Positions 23,507 to 32,890 are shown, counted from the stretch's first letter. The stretch: DNA of 64,000 nucleotides from Lachnospiraceae bacterium (GCA_017441265.1 JAFRYE010000018.1:1-64000); one strand, 5' to 3'. Notes: a model not told the origin generated them from the letters alone. Made by a program: numbers and translations.

Positions 23507-24694
23507 TTAATCTTGTCCCTCGGGCGCTCCGCCTCCCAAAAGCCCGGCCAGCCCGAACTCCTCAAGCTCCTCCGCGAAGGCCTGCGCCTTGCGCTCGCTC
23601 TCACTGCCAAAGGACGCATCGACATTTTTCCGGATTCTGTCTCTGCGAAACAACACCGTGCCGAACAATCGTCCGATCCAGAAGAACGGAAGAAGGAACG
23701 GCATCCTGCGAAGCGTCGGATATTGGTTTTTCATCTTCTTGAGCGGCGGGAACATTTTCCGAAGCACCGTGCGGAACTTCGACTCGCTTCCGCGCTCCTG
23801 CCTGTCGATTGCCATGAGGATCTGTCGGCTGCGCTCCTCCAAAAGCCCGTCGGAGAGCGACATCTCGAACAGCTGCCCGCTCTTTGACGTCATCTCGCGG
23901 CCCTCCATCCAGTCGGAGACCGCAGTCTGTGCGATATCGGCGAACTTTTCGAGGTCCATTGTCCGAAGTCCCCGCCGGTATGCGTCCTCGTCGGTCACCC
24001 GCCTGCGCAGATAATACAGATCGATCAGGTTGCGCAATATACCGCCTTCCAGCGCAAAATGCTTCGCCATGTGCGCCACGGCGTAGAGCATGTCGGTCTC
24101 TGCGTTCCAAACGAAGCGGTGCTCTCCGTCTTTGTTCGATGCGATGGAAAATCCGTCGCCGAAGTACTTCCATTGTCCCACGTAGCGCGGATCCACCGTC
24201 CTCTTATGGAACTCAATCTTCAGCCGCCCATTCTTGACCCAAGTCAATTCATGCTCGGTGTCAGCCAAAAAGGAGTACCCCATCGCGGTCATCACTCTCT
24301 CGATCGCGGGATATTGCTCCGGTCGGATCAAAACGTCCGCATCGGACATATAACGGTATTCCGGCTTCGGATAGAGATAACGAAACGTCGTTCCTTTGAG
24401 CGGAAGATGATCTACCCCTTCCGCCTCCAGCGCCGTAAAGATCGCCTTGAGTTCCTCCTGCTGTGAACGCCCGATACGCAGTTCCTGCAGAGCGTCCAGT
24501 TGTAGCAGCTTCATGATCTCCGAAGTGATTGTCGCTTTTGAGACCCGAATTCCCTGCGAAAGCATGACGGAGACATGGAATTTTCTGCCGATTCCGACAA
24601 TCTCTTCCCAATCCGAGTCGTCGGGAACCGTATACGGTTCGCCGGTCAGGCACGACCGCACCAGCATGAGAACTGTCATCTGAGACTGATTCAT
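23507..24694 (-). CDS. Nucleotidyltransferase-fold family protein (NTP_transf_5 type)
   Basis: The 395-residue protein carries the motif LKGTTFRYLYP followed by RYMSDADVLI around residues 100-125, the metal-binding D-x-D pair of the nucleotidyltransferase fold found in PF14907 proteins. These occur in polysaccharide and lantibiotic clusters and transfer a nucleotidyl group or act on sugar substrates; the true substrate is not known. A helical C-terminal half (EDAYRRGLRTMDLEKFADIA) and a Lys/Arg-rich tail follow. The start MNQSQMTVLM has no strong ribosome site; the gene is followed by the AT-rich hairpin GTAAAT-TTA-ATTTAC near 23470-23484. Confidence 0.65.
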   Translation of the reverse strand: MNQSQMTVLMLVRSCLTGEPYTVPDDSDWEEIVGIGRKFHVSVMLSQGIRVSKATITSEIMKLLQLDALQELRIGRSQQEELKAIFTALEAEGVDHLPLKGTTFRYLYPKPEYRYMSDADVLIRPEQYPAIERVMTAMGYSFLADTEHELTWVKNGRLKIEFHKRTVDPRYVGQWKYFGDGFSIASNKDGEHRFVWNAETDMLYAVAHMAKHFALEGGILRNLIDLYYLRRRVTDEDAYRRGLRTMDLEKFADIAQTAVSDWMEGREMTSKSGQLFEMSLSDGLLEERSRQILMAIDRQERGSESKFRTVLRKMFPPLKKMKNQYPTLRRMPFLLPFFWIGRLFGTVLFRRDRIRKNVDASFGSESERKAQAFAEELEEFGLAGLLGGGAPEGQD

Positions 24695-24761
24695 AGGATG
24701 CTTTCCCTTTCGAAGACTCTGTGCGACGTCCCTGCCCTTCGTCCCCCGCTTTATGTGATGA

Positions 24762-25931
24762 TTACATGCGAAGCATTAGTTCCTCCTCGATCACTTCGCC
24801 GCCGCGGATATAGTGCCGCGGCACACGCTTGCTGACCGCGCAGGTCAGCTCGTACGGAATGGTTCCTGCTAGCTCGGCCATGCGCTCGATCGGATTGTGC
24901 GCCCCGAAGATTTCAATCTCCGAGCCAATCCCGACGTTCGGTTTGTCCGTCAGATCGATCATGCACATGTCCATGCAGATCTTGCCGCGCTGCGGCGCCG
25001 GCCCGTCAGCCGTCATCAGGCTGCACCGATTGGACAGGCAACGGAAGAAACCGTCGGCGTACCCGTACGGCAGAACGCCGATGCGCTCCGCCCCCGTCGT
25101 CTTATAAATGCCGCCGTAGCTGATCGCCGTTCCGGCGGGATAAATCTTGATCGTCGAGACGTTGGTCTTCAGTGTCATCACCGGCCGAAGCGACAACTCC
25201 TCCGCAAAATCACCGTAGCCGTACAGAAGCAGTCCAGGGCGGACCATGTCGAGATACGTCTGCGGATATCGCGCCACCGCGCCCGTATTTGAACAATGGC
25301 GCAGCAAAAACTTGTGCCCGCTTCGCTCCTCGACGCCGCGGATCACGTCCGTAAACAGCTTAAACTGGTGCTCCGTGTAAGCCTTCGCCTCATCGCCCGG
25401 CTCGTCCGAAACCGCAAAATGAGTAAAGATCCCCTCAGCGTCAAGTCCCGGCATGGAAACCGCTTCGCATATGCCTTCTACTCCTGTAGAAAATAGGTCG
25501 TTGTCACACAGATAACCAAGCCGCGACATGCCCGTGTCGACCTTGATGTGAATGCGCAGGGTTTCCCCTAAGCGCGTCGCCTCCTCTGAGTACTCGACCG
25601 CCTTCGCCTTGCATGTCACGGCCTGCGTGATGTCATACTCAAGAAGACGTCCGACCTGCTCCTTCGGCGTGTGCCCGAGGATCAGGATCGGCATCGTAAT
25701 TCCGTTGACGCGAAGCTCCATCGCCTCGTCGATGCTGCTGACCGCAAGGTAGTCCGCACCCTCCTGCTGGAGCGTGCGCGCCACGACAACCGCACCGTGC
25801 CCGTAGGCATCCGCCTTCACGACGCCCAAAAATTTAACGCCCGCACCGACTCGTGCGCGCAGCGTACGATAATTGTGAACCAATGCATCCAGATCGATCT
25901 CCGACCAGGTTCGTACCAATGTAGATTCCAT
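24762..25931 (-). CDS. alr: Alanine racemase
   Basis: The 389-residue enzyme interconverts L- and D-alanine for peptidoglycan. The PLP lysine is in V-V-K-A-D-A-Y-G-H-G (about residue 39), the sheet-barrel continues to PGLLLYGYGD, and the second catalytic base Tyr is in AISYGGIYKT; the C-terminal beta domain includes GKICMDMCMIDLTD. The ATG at 25931 has AAGGTGAGG eight bases upstream; the frame opens further up to 26015. A good promoter lies at 25963-25991. Length and motifs match typical Alr, so activity is expected. Confidence 0.95.
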   Translation of the reverse strand: MESTLVRTWSEIDLDALVHNYRTLRARVGAGVKFLGVVKADAYGHGAVVVARTLQQEGADYLAVSSIDEAMELRVNGITMPILILGHTPKEQVGRLLEYDITQAVTCKAKAVEYSEEATRLGETLRIHIKVDTGMSRLGYLCDNDLFSTGVEGICEAVSMPGLDAEGIFTHFAVSDEPGDEAKAYTEHQFKLFTDVIRGVEERSGHKFLLRHCSNTGAVARYPQTYLDMVRPGLLLYGYGDFAEELSLRPVMTLKTNVSTIKIYPAGTAISYGGIYKTTGAERIGVLPYGYADGFFRCLSNRCSLMTADGPAPQRGKICMDMCMIDLTDKPNVGIGSEIEIFGAHNPIERMAELAGTIPYELTCAVSKRVPRHYIRGGEVIEEELMLRM

Positions 25932-25962
25932 GATGCCCGCCTCACCTTCTTTCACTTCTTGC

Positions 25963-25991
25963 ATAATAGCACAAAACAGCAAACCACGCAA
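25963..25991 (-). promoter_or_regulatory. Promoter of alr
   Basis: On the minus strand TTGCGT, 17 bases, TATTAT, ending about 30 bases upstream of the ATG. Confidence 0.65.
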
Positions 25992-26087
25992 CCGCAGCGA
26001 CACATAAAGCGGCACAATAAAAGGAAGTCACCGCGTGCCTCCCTCTTTGTAAACCCTTGCAAATTAGGTAATTTTTGAAATTAGGGC

Positions 26088-26846
26088 TCATTTTCCGATC
26101 AACCGAACGATATCGGCCTCATCGGCGCCCTGATACAACCCGCGGACATGCTCGATGATCTTTCGGCGCGACTCCGCCGGGTCTTCCCGGTAAGCCGACG
26201 TCACAGCCTCGTACCCCCAGATCGTCTCCGGCGGGAACGGAATGGAAACCGCCATGCCGTACTGTTCGCCGCGCTTGTTCTCACGCCTGCGAAAGCCCGC
26301 GATCACGAGATAGAGCTGCATCTGAAGACCCGTGAGGATCCCCGGAAAATTCTTCTCGCCGCCCTTGCCGAAGCCGGCCTTCTTCTTCAGATCCGTCGCC
26401 AGGATAAGATCGTCGCGGAACACGGTGTCGCCGTTCCCGTCCTCGCCGATGTAAAAGTCCATGATCTTCTTCTCGCGCCGGCTTGCCAGACCGTCCTGCC
26501 AGCGGGCGTCGAAATCATAGCCGTTCCGGCGGAAATTCACAAACTTCGGAAGCCACTCCCGGCTGATAAATCCCGCCTTGCCGTCGAAGAATTTGCCGTA
26601 CGCGATCTTACGGTCGGCGGCGATGATCTCGCGCCATTCCCAGGGATCTTCCGCCGGGTCGCCCGTCCACCAGAATGCCGCCGAGGTTTTCTCCTCCACG
26701 GAAAACCCTTCGACTTCATTTCGAAACAGCGGCAGAAAACCGATCCGCTCGACGCGCTCTGCCAGTTCCTTCCACGAGCGGATCCGATCGGGATCTCTCC
26801 GGCCGCAGCCGCGCATTACCCATTCTCCGTTTTCCACATGTGACAT
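26088..26846 (-). CDS. AlkZ-related protein (YcaQ/winged-helix-like), uncharacterised
   Basis: The 252-residue protein contains SAAFWWTGDPAEDPWEW, KFFDGKAGFISREWLP and NFRRNGYDFDARW, a pattern I associate with proteins related to the AlkZ/YcaQ DNA glycosylases but shorter, and lacking the Q-x-D motif of true enzymes as far as I can see. A role in DNA-damage handling is a guess from family name only. The last codons (GGA AAA TGA) contain the abundant window 8-mer, as in the BlaI-like gene. It precedes alr on the same strand and follows the glutathione peroxidase gene, so a three-gene order ohrR-gpx-alkZ-like is visible. Confidence 0.55.
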   Translation of the reverse strand: MSHVENGEWVMRGCGRRDPDRIRSWKELAERVERIGFLPLFRNEVEGFSVEEKTSAAFWWTGDPAEDPWEWREIIAADRKIAYGKFFDGKAGFISREWLPKFVNFRRNGYDFDARWQDGLASRREKKIMDFYIGEDGNGDTVFRDDLILATDLKKKAGFGKGGEKNFPGILTGLQMQLYLVIAGFRRRENKRGEQYGMAVSIPFPPETIWGYEAVTSAYREDPAESRRKIIEHVRGLYQGADEADIVRLIGK

Positions 26847-26860
26847 AGCGTATCCCGCTC

Positions 26861-27421
26861 CTATCCTTCGGAAGTCTTAATCAGCTCCTCAACGGCCTTG
26901 CGCACGTCCGCCATATCGGCCGTCGGCTCAAATCGTGCGACCACGTTGCCGGCACGATCCACCAAAAACTTGGTGAAGTTCCATTTGATGTACGCAAGTT
27001 CACCGAATTTGCGGTTGTTGAGATCCGTGAATTTCTTGAGAGCCGCATTCTTCAGGCCCTTGCCGAAGCCCTGAAACGGCTTCTCCGTCGCCAGATATAC
27101 GAACAGCGGCTCGGCATTCTCTCCGTTGACTTCGATCTTCGCAAACTGCGGGAACTCGGTTCCGAACTTGAGCGTACAGAACTGATGGATCTCCTCCTCC
27201 GTTCCGGGCGCCTGGTTCGCAAACTGATTGCACGGAAAATCAAGGATTTCCAATCCCTCATCCCGCAAGTCCTTATACATCGCTTCCAGCGGATCATAGT
27301 GCGGCGTAAAACCGCAACCGGTAGCCGTGTTGACGATCAACAGCACCTTTCCCTCATAGTCTTTCAGACTCACTTCATTGCCCGCTCTGTCCTTTACCGT
27401 AAAATCATACACATTTGCCAT
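26861..27421 (-). CDS. Glutathione peroxidase family (thiol peroxidase)
   Basis: The 186-residue protein has the peroxidatic Cys in NTATGCGFTPHY (Cys replacing the selenocysteine of animal enzymes), the Gln of FPCNQFANQAPG and the Trp/Asn of IKWNFTKFLVDR, the complete Gpx catalytic tetrad. It reduces hydroperoxides, in bacteria usually with thioredoxin rather than glutathione. The ATG at 27421 follows AAGGAG; the GTG at 27430 is too close to it. It is cotranscribed with and probably controlled by the OhrR-type regulator 18 bases upstream. Confidence 0.9.
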   Translation of the reverse strand: MANVYDFTVKDRAGNEVSLKDYEGKVLLIVNTATGCGFTPHYDPLEAMYKDLRDEGLEILDFPCNQFANQAPGTEEEIHQFCTLKFGTEFPQFAKIEVNGENAEPLFVYLATEKPFQGFGKGLKNAALKKFTDLNNRKFGELAYIKWNFTKFLVDRAGNVVARFEPTADMADVRKAVEELIKTSEG

Positions 27422-27439
27422 CACGATCACTCCTTTTTC

Positions 27440-27889
27440 TCATCGATTGGTTTCCATGTTTCGCAAAGCCTTGTAGGTCAGCTCGTACAAGGTTTGAAAT
27501 TCCTCCGGGGTCAGCCCGACGCGCTCCGCTATTGCTGCCGGAATGCCTGCCGCCCGCTCCTTCAGTTTTCTTCCGTCCTCCGTGATCGTCAGCGTCAGAA
27601 GCCGCTCGTCTTCCGCAGCCCGCGCTCTCGTCAGGAAGCCTGCCTGCTCAAGACGTTTGAGCACCGGCGTCAGCGTACCGTAATCCAGGTGAAGACACTC
27701 CGCCAGCTCCCTCGAGGACGCCGTCCCTCTCTCCCACAGTACCATCATTGTAATATACTGCGTGTACGTGAGATCAAGCTCCTTCAAAAACGGCCCGTAC
27801 TGCCGCACAAGCTCTTTCGAGCACGCGTACAGGGGAAAACACACCTGATTACAGAGTTTCAATTGTTCGTAATCACTGCTCTTTTTCAA
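27440..27889 (-). CDS. ohrR: OhrR/MarR-family regulator, peroxide-responsive
   Basis: The 149-residue protein matches OhrR: L-C-N-Q-V-C-F-P-L-Y at residues 12-21 with the sensing Cys (the second Cys, followed by F-P-L-Y), L-T-Y-T-Q-Y in the dimer helix, the recognition helix DYGTLTPVLKRLE and the wing R-A-A-E-D-E-R. OhrR releases DNA when its Cys is oxidised by organic hydroperoxide. The first codon is TTG at 27889 with AAGGAAG upstream. A promoter and a direct/inverted TTGCGCA repeat lie just above. Here the target is a glutathione peroxidase rather than ohr. Confidence 0.85.
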   Translation of the reverse strand: MKKSSDYEQLKLCNQVCFPLYACSKELVRQYGPFLKELDLTYTQYITMMVLWERGTASSRELAECLHLDYGTLTPVLKRLEQAGFLTRARAAEDERLLTLTITEDGRKLKERAAGIPAAIAERVGLTPEEFQTLYELTYKALRNMETNR

Positions 27890-27908
27890 TGGAATACTTC
27901 CTTCGTTT

Positions 27909-27966
27909 GATTGCGCACTATTTACTTGCGCACAATCAATATAGCATGAATACTACCTGTTGTCAA
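27909..27966 (-). promoter_or_regulatory. Promoter and probable operator of the ohrR-gpx operon
   Basis: On the minus strand TTGACA (27966-27961), 17 bases, TATATT (27943-27938), directly followed by GATTGTGCGCA ... TGCGCAATC (27937-27909), with two TGCGCA palindromes eight bases apart. The repressor could block transcription there. Confidence 0.7.
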
Positions 27967-28149
27967 CAGGAAAATACAAATCCGTTTCCCGCTTTTTGGG
28001 TCAACACACCGCAAATACACAGTTTCAGACATTTTTCCGAAAACAATGGCCATTGTTAAGTTTTTCGCTTTTTGCTACTCTGATAACAACACAGTAAAAG
28101 TCTCAAGATCAGGGAGCGTCGACTCCCGGCTAAGAATGCGGAGGCATTT

Positions 28150-29940
28150 ATGGAGAAGAAAAAACAATACCCGAAGTCACGCCTCGGATGGCTTTGGGAA
28201 AACATGGAAGGCAAGCATTCACTCTTCATCGTAGCGCTGATCGGCACCGCCGTGTACAACGTGCTTCAGCTTGTCGTGCCTCATTTTTCGGGCAAACTCG
28301 TCAAACTCTTCCAGCAGGTGGAGAGCGAAGGCCTGAGTCTCACGGACAACAAGAGCACCTTCTACAATCTGATCTTTCTGATGGTCGGCCTGACGCTGTT
28401 GCGCGTTATCATCGTTTATCTCGACTGTATGGCGTACGAGCGGGTTTCTCAGGGTACACTGTACCGGATCCGCAACTTCCTGTATAACAAGATCCAGCGC
28501 CAGGACATGAAGTTTTACAGCACATACCGCACCGGCGACCTGATGACCCGCGTGACCGGCGACCTCGATGCCGTGCGCCACAACATCGCCTGGGTCATCC
28601 GCTGCATCGTGGAGTCCCTGACACTGTATCTGTCGGCGGCAGTCTACTTCTTCACGATCGACTGGCTGCTCGCGCTGTGCGTCCTCTCCCTCTCGCCGTT
28701 TATATTCCTCATCGTATTCCGGTTCCGCAAGAAGGTCGCGCCGATGCACAAAGCGCTCCGCGAGAAACTCGCCGGGATGAATACCGATGCGCAGGAAAAC
28801 ATCTCCGGAAACCGCGTGGTCAAAGCGTTTGCCCGCGAGGAATACGAGAAGGAGCACTTCGATAAGACCAACCGGGACTACCGCGACACAAACATCAAAA
28901 CGCAGAAAGTCTGGCTTCGCTTCTTCCCGTTTGTTGAGTTCATCGCCAATGCGCTCCCGGTCATCCTGCTCTTGGTCGGCGGTATGTTCATCATCAACGG
29001 CCGGATCGACATGGGCGATTACGTCTCATTTTCCCTCCTGATCTGGGCGATCGCGAACCCGATGCGAATGATGGGAAACATCATGAACGAGTTCCAGCGC
29101 TTCAGCGCCGCCTCCGACAAGATCATGGAGATCTACTACTCCGAGGCAGAGATCGTCGATCATCCCGATGCGATCGCGCATCCGGAGCGTTTTGAGGGCA
29201 AGGTCGAGTTCGACCATGTCAGTTTTCAATATGAAGACGGCAAGCTGCCCGTTCTTAAGGATATCACCTTCACCGCGGAACCCGGCGAGACCGTCGCCAT
29301 CATCGGTGAGACCGGCTGCGGCAAGACCTCGCTGATCCAGATGATCCCTCGGTTCTACGAACCCAACTCCGGTTCGGTCTGCGTGGACGGCGTTCCCGTG
29401 GAAAATTATAAGCTGACCGACCTTCGCAAGAACATCGGTCTCGCCACGCAGGACGTATTGCTGTACTCCGACACGATCGAGGGCAACATCTCCTACGGCG
29501 CCATGACTCTGAGCGCCGAAGAAGTCGAAAAATACGCCCGCTACTCCGCGGCGTCCGACTTTATCCACCACATGCCGGAAGGCTATGACACCATCGTCGG
29601 TGAGCGCGGCGTCGGTCTCTCGGGAGGCCAGAAACAGCGTATCTCGCTTGCCCGCGCACTCGCGATCAAACCCTCCATCCTCATTCTCGACGACACGACG
29701 TCGGCCGTGGATATGGAGACGGAGAAACAGATCCAGCACAGTCTGCGCAATCTTGATTTTCCGTGCACGAAGATCATCATCGCGCAGCGTATCTCCACGA
29801 CCAAATTCTGCGACAAGATCCTCGTCTTAAAGGACGGTCGGATCATAGAGTCCGGCAACCACAGAGAACTGGTCGAAGCCAACGGTTACTATGCGGAACT
29901 CGTGAAGCTTCAGCTCGGCGAGTCCGTGGTCAGCGCGTGA
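28150..29940 (+). CDS. ABC exporter half, degenerate-site subunit (BmrC/LmrC-like)
   Basis: The 596-residue protein has six membrane helices in residues 1-310 and an ATPase domain with Walker A GETGCGKT, signature LSGGQ and Walker B ILILDDTTSA, in which Asp replaces the catalytic Glu. Paired with the next gene, which has LSQGQ instead of LSGGQ but a proper catalytic Glu, it forms a typical heterodimer with one degenerate and one active ATP site. Such transporters export drugs or peptides. The two genes are 16 bases apart. A promoter upstream is likely near 28054-28080 (TTGTTA, 17 bases, TACTCT). Confidence 0.9.
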   Translation: MEKKKQYPKSRLGWLWENMEGKHSLFIVALIGTAVYNVLQLVVPHFSGKLVKLFQQVESEGLSLTDNKSTFYNLIFLMVGLTLLRVIIVYLDCMAYERVSQGTLYRIRNFLYNKIQRQDMKFYSTYRTGDLMTRVTGDLDAVRHNIAWVIRCIVESLTLYLSAAVYFFTIDWLLALCVLSLSPFIFLIVFRFRKKVAPMHKALREKLAGMNTDAQENISGNRVVKAFAREEYEKEHFDKTNRDYRDTNIKTQKVWLRFFPFVEFIANALPVILLLVGGMFIINGRIDMGDYVSFSLLIWAIANPMRMMGNIMNEFQRFSAASDKIMEIYYSEAEIVDHPDAIAHPERFEGKVEFDHVSFQYEDGKLPVLKDITFTAEPGETVAIIGETGCGKTSLIQMIPRFYEPNSGSVCVDGVPVENYKLTDLRKNIGLATQDVLLYSDTIEGNISYGAMTLSAEEVEKYARYSAASDFIHHMPEGYDTIVGERGVGLSGGQKQRISLARALAIKPSILILDDTTSAVDMETEKQIQHSLRNLDFPCTKIIIAQRISTTKFCDKILVLKDGRIIESGNHRELVEANGYYAELVKLQLGESVVSA

Positions 29941-29956
29941 AAGGGGGTGTCGGAAA

Positions 29957-31738
29957 ATGGCTGAAAGAAATACCTACAAACAGGATGAACGGCTTGACGA
30001 ACCCTTTAACATAAGGCATCTCCTGCTCGCATCCGCATACATTAAGAAATACCTTCCGAAGATGATCCTCGCACTCCTGATCAGTGCTGCCGGAGGCGCG
30101 ATCGCGCTGCTCAGCCCGATCATCACGCAGAAGGCGATCGATGACGCGATCCCGAACGCAAACAAGAGTTTCCTGTTCATGCTGGGCGGCCTTCTGGTAG
30201 GCGTGTTCGTTGTCAGCATCATCCTCGGACTGCTTCGCTCGAACCTGATGATCCACGTCTCGCAGAGCATCATTTACGACATCCGCAAGGATCTGTTCGC
30301 ACACCTTCAGAAGCTTCCGTTCCAGTACTACGACGACCGGCCTCACGGCAAGATCCTGATCCGTGTCGTCAACTACGTGAACTCCGTTTCGGATATGCTC
30401 TCGAACGGTCTGATTAACGTCGTCCTGGAGATGATCAACCTGATCCTGATCATCATTTTCATGATGATCGTCGACGTTCAGATGTCGCTCGTCGTCATGT
30501 GCGGCGTCCCCGTGCTGGCCGCCTTCCTCTTCTGGATCAAGAACCGGCAGCGCCGGGCATGGCAGCGCGTATCGAACAAGAATTCGAACCTGAACGCGTA
30601 TCTTCAGGAAAATATCGTCGGCGCGCGCATCACACAGATCTTTGCCCGTGAAGACGAAAACGCGAAGATCTTCGCGGATCTCTCCGATGACTGCCGACAG
30701 ACCTGGATGCATGCCGTTCGCTGCAACAACCTCGTATGGCCCGGTATCGATGCGATCTCCGTCTGCATCCGCGCGGCGATCTTCATCTCCGGTATGATCC
30801 TGTTCGGTCAGGGAAGCAAATCGATCGGTACCATCGTAGCGATCTCGAGTTACTCGTCCCGCTTCTGGCAGCCGATCATGAACATGGGAAATATCTTCAA
30901 CAACTTTCTTAACAACATGGCGTATCTGGAGCGCATCTTCGAGACCCTCGGCGAGCCCGTTACGGTTGACAACAAACCGGACGCCGTGGAGATGCAGCCC
31001 ATCAAGGGCGCGGTAAGTTTCCGCGATGTTTGCTTCTCCTACGAGCCCGGCAAAGAGATCCTGCACAAAGTATCCTTTGACGTGAAACCCGGAATGAGCG
31101 TCGCTCTGGTCGGCCCGACCGGCGCCGGCAAGAGTACGATCGTCAACCTGATCTCTCGCTTCTACAACGTGGATTCCGGACAGGTGCTGATCGACGGTCA
31201 GGACGTCTCCGATGTGACGCTTTCGTCCCTGCGAAGCCAGATGGGCATCATGATGCAGGACAGCTTCATCTTCTCCGGCACGATCAAGGACAACATCCTC
31301 TACGGAAAGCTGGATGCCACCGATGAAGAGATCCGAAAAGCCGCGAAGCTTGTGTGCGCCGACTCGTTCATCAACGGAATGTCCAACGGTTACGACACCG
31401 AGGTAAAGGAGCGCGGTTCCCTCCTAAGTCAGGGTCAGAAACAACTGATCTCCTTCGCGAGAACCGTCCTCTCCGACCCGGCGATCCTCATCCTCGACGA
31501 GGCAACCTCGAGCATCGACGTGCAGACGGAGCGTGCGCTCCAGCAGGGTCTGAACTCCATGCTGAAGGGCCGCACGTCCTTCCTGATCGCGCATCGTCTC
31601 TCGACCATCCGCAACTGCGACCTCATCATGTACATCGATGACGGCGGCATCACCGAAGCCGGCACCCATGACGAGCTGATGGCCAAGAAGGGTGACTACT
31701 ATCACCTGTACACTTCTCAGTTGGAAGACATCGCATAG
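29957..31738 (+). CDS. ABC exporter half, catalytic subunit (BmrD/LmrD-like)
   Basis: The 593-residue protein has six membrane helices (residues about 35-315) and an ATPase domain with Walker A GPTGAGKST, signature LSQGQKQ and Walker B ILILDEATSSID. The intact Glu makes its Walker B the catalytic one, while the altered signature belongs to the non-catalytic site of the pair. The start ATG at 29957 sits in GGAAAATGG, and AAGGGGG lies upstream. Ends with a terminator at 31746. The substrate is unknown, but this pair is a candidate exporter of drugs. Confidence 0.9.
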   Translation: MAERNTYKQDERLDEPFNIRHLLLASAYIKKYLPKMILALLISAAGGAIALLSPIITQKAIDDAIPNANKSFLFMLGGLLVGVFVVSIILGLLRSNLMIHVSQSIIYDIRKDLFAHLQKLPFQYYDDRPHGKILIRVVNYVNSVSDMLSNGLINVVLEMINLILIIIFMMIVDVQMSLVVMCGVPVLAAFLFWIKNRQRRAWQRVSNKNSNLNAYLQENIVGARITQIFAREDENAKIFADLSDDCRQTWMHAVRCNNLVWPGIDAISVCIRAAIFISGMILFGQGSKSIGTIVAISSYSSRFWQPIMNMGNIFNNFLNNMAYLERIFETLGEPVTVDNKPDAVEMQPIKGAVSFRDVCFSYEPGKEILHKVSFDVKPGMSVALVGPTGAGKSTIVNLISRFYNVDSGQVLIDGQDVSDVTLSSLRSQMGIMMQDSFIFSGTIKDNILYGKLDATDEEIRKAAKLVCADSFINGMSNGYDTEVKERGSLLSQGQKQLISFARTVLSDPAILILDEATSSIDVQTERALQQGLNSMLKGRTSFLIAHRLSTIRNCDLIMYIDDGGITEAGTHDELMAKKGDYYHLYTSQLEDIA

Positions 31739-31745
31739 ACAAAAC

Positions 31746-31787
31746 AACGCCCGCCGGAGCCGATCCGACGGGCGATCTTTTTTCGGA
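31746..31787 (+). terminator. Terminator of the ABC exporter operon
   Basis: CGCCCG pairs with CGGGCG around a CGGAGCCGATCCGA-type loop and is followed by ATCTTTTTT. It also lies at the 3' end of the converging ldhA-like gene. Confidence 0.75.
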
Positions 31788-31798
31788 AAATGCGATCA

Positions 31799-32839
31799 TC
31801 AGAAGCACTTTTTGTCATGCTCCTGCTTACAGTTATTGACCTCGGGGCATTTGTAGCAGACCTCGTTGCGGCTGTACTCCCGCTCGAAGAACTCCACGAC
31901 ATTCGCAAGCGTCGTGTCCGCGATGTTCGTGAGCGCCTCCTCCGTCAGGAACGCCTGGTGGGACGTGACGATGACGTTCGGCATCGAGATCAGACGCGCC
32001 AGCGTGTCGTCATCGACGATATGGTTGGAATAGTCGTGGAAGAAGACGTTGGACTCCTCCTCGTACACATCGAGGCAGGCCGCGCCGATCTTGCGCTGCT
32101 TGATCCCCTCCACCAGCGCCTCCGCATCGATCAATGCGCCGCGGGAGGTGTTGATCAGCACGACGCCTTTCTTCATTTTCCCGATGCTGGCCGCATCGAC
32201 CATGTGATAGTTCTCGTCCGTGAGCGGACAGTGGAACGAGATGATGTCGCTTCGCTCCCACAGCTCCTCCAGGGAAACATACTCGATACCGCTGTCATTC
32301 GCCGGGAATTTGTCGTAGGCGATCACCTGCATTCCGAACCCCCGGCAAATGTCGATAAAGATGCGCCCGATCTTTCCGGTTCCGACAACTCCCACGGTCT
32401 TGCCGTGCAGGTCAAAGCCCGTCAGGCCGTTCAGACTGAAATTGAAGTCCTTCGTGCGGATGTACGCCTTGTGGATCCGCCGGATGGATGTGAGGAGCAG
32501 CGCGATGGCATGCTCCGCGACAGCGTACGGCGAGTAGGCCGGCACGCGCACGATGTGAATCTTTTGATAGGCGTATTTGACGTCGACGTTGTTGTAGCCC
32601 GCGCATCGCAGGGCGATCAGTTTGACGTTCATCTCCACCAGCGCATCGATCACCTTCGCGTTGATATCGTCATTGACAAAGACGCAGACCGCATCACAAC
32701 CCTCCGCCAGCCGGCAGGTCGCCTCTGTCAGTCGCGTCTCATAATACTTGATCTCGAATTCTCTGTTCTCGCTCGCCTTCAAAAACGAGTTTTTGTCATA
32801 ATCTTTCGCATCGAAAAATGCGATCTTTATCTTTCTCAT
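31799..32839 (-). CDS. D-2-hydroxyacid dehydrogenase (D-lactate dehydrogenase-like) with Cys-rich tail
   Basis: The 346-residue protein has the NAD-binding motif G-T-G-K-I-G (near residue 151), the substrate-binding Arg in NTSRGALID, the catalytic Glu in CLDVYEEES and the His in TSHQAFLT, all expected in D-lactate dehydrogenases that reduce pyruvate using NADH. Unusually, the last 20 residues carry C-Y-K-C-P...N-N-C-K-Q...K-K-C-F, four Cys that may bind a metal or form disulfides. The ATG at 32839 lacks a strong ribosome site. D-lactate production would fit a fermentative anaerobe. Confidence 0.85.
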   Translation of the reverse strand: MRKIKIAFFDAKDYDKNSFLKASENREFEIKYYETRLTEATCRLAEGCDAVCVFVNDDINAKVIDALVEMNVKLIALRCAGYNNVDVKYAYQKIHIVRVPAYSPYAVAEHAIALLLTSIRRIHKAYIRTKDFNFSLNGLTGFDLHGKTVGVVGTGKIGRIFIDICRGFGMQVIAYDKFPANDSGIEYVSLEELWERSDIISFHCPLTDENYHMVDAASIGKMKKGVVLINTSRGALIDAEALVEGIKQRKIGAACLDVYEEESNVFFHDYSNHIVDDDTLARLISMPNVIVTSHQAFLTEEALTNIADTTLANVVEFFEREYSRNEVCYKCPEVNNCKQEHDKKCF

Positions 32840-32890
32840 CTTGCGCCTCCCGGTTTCATGTTGTCTTCGGGTTACGGAAGCATTATACCA

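Noticed and set aside
29930..31066. 378-codon minus-strand frame in the second ABC gene
   Set aside because: Antisense to a complete ABC transporter; no independent signal.
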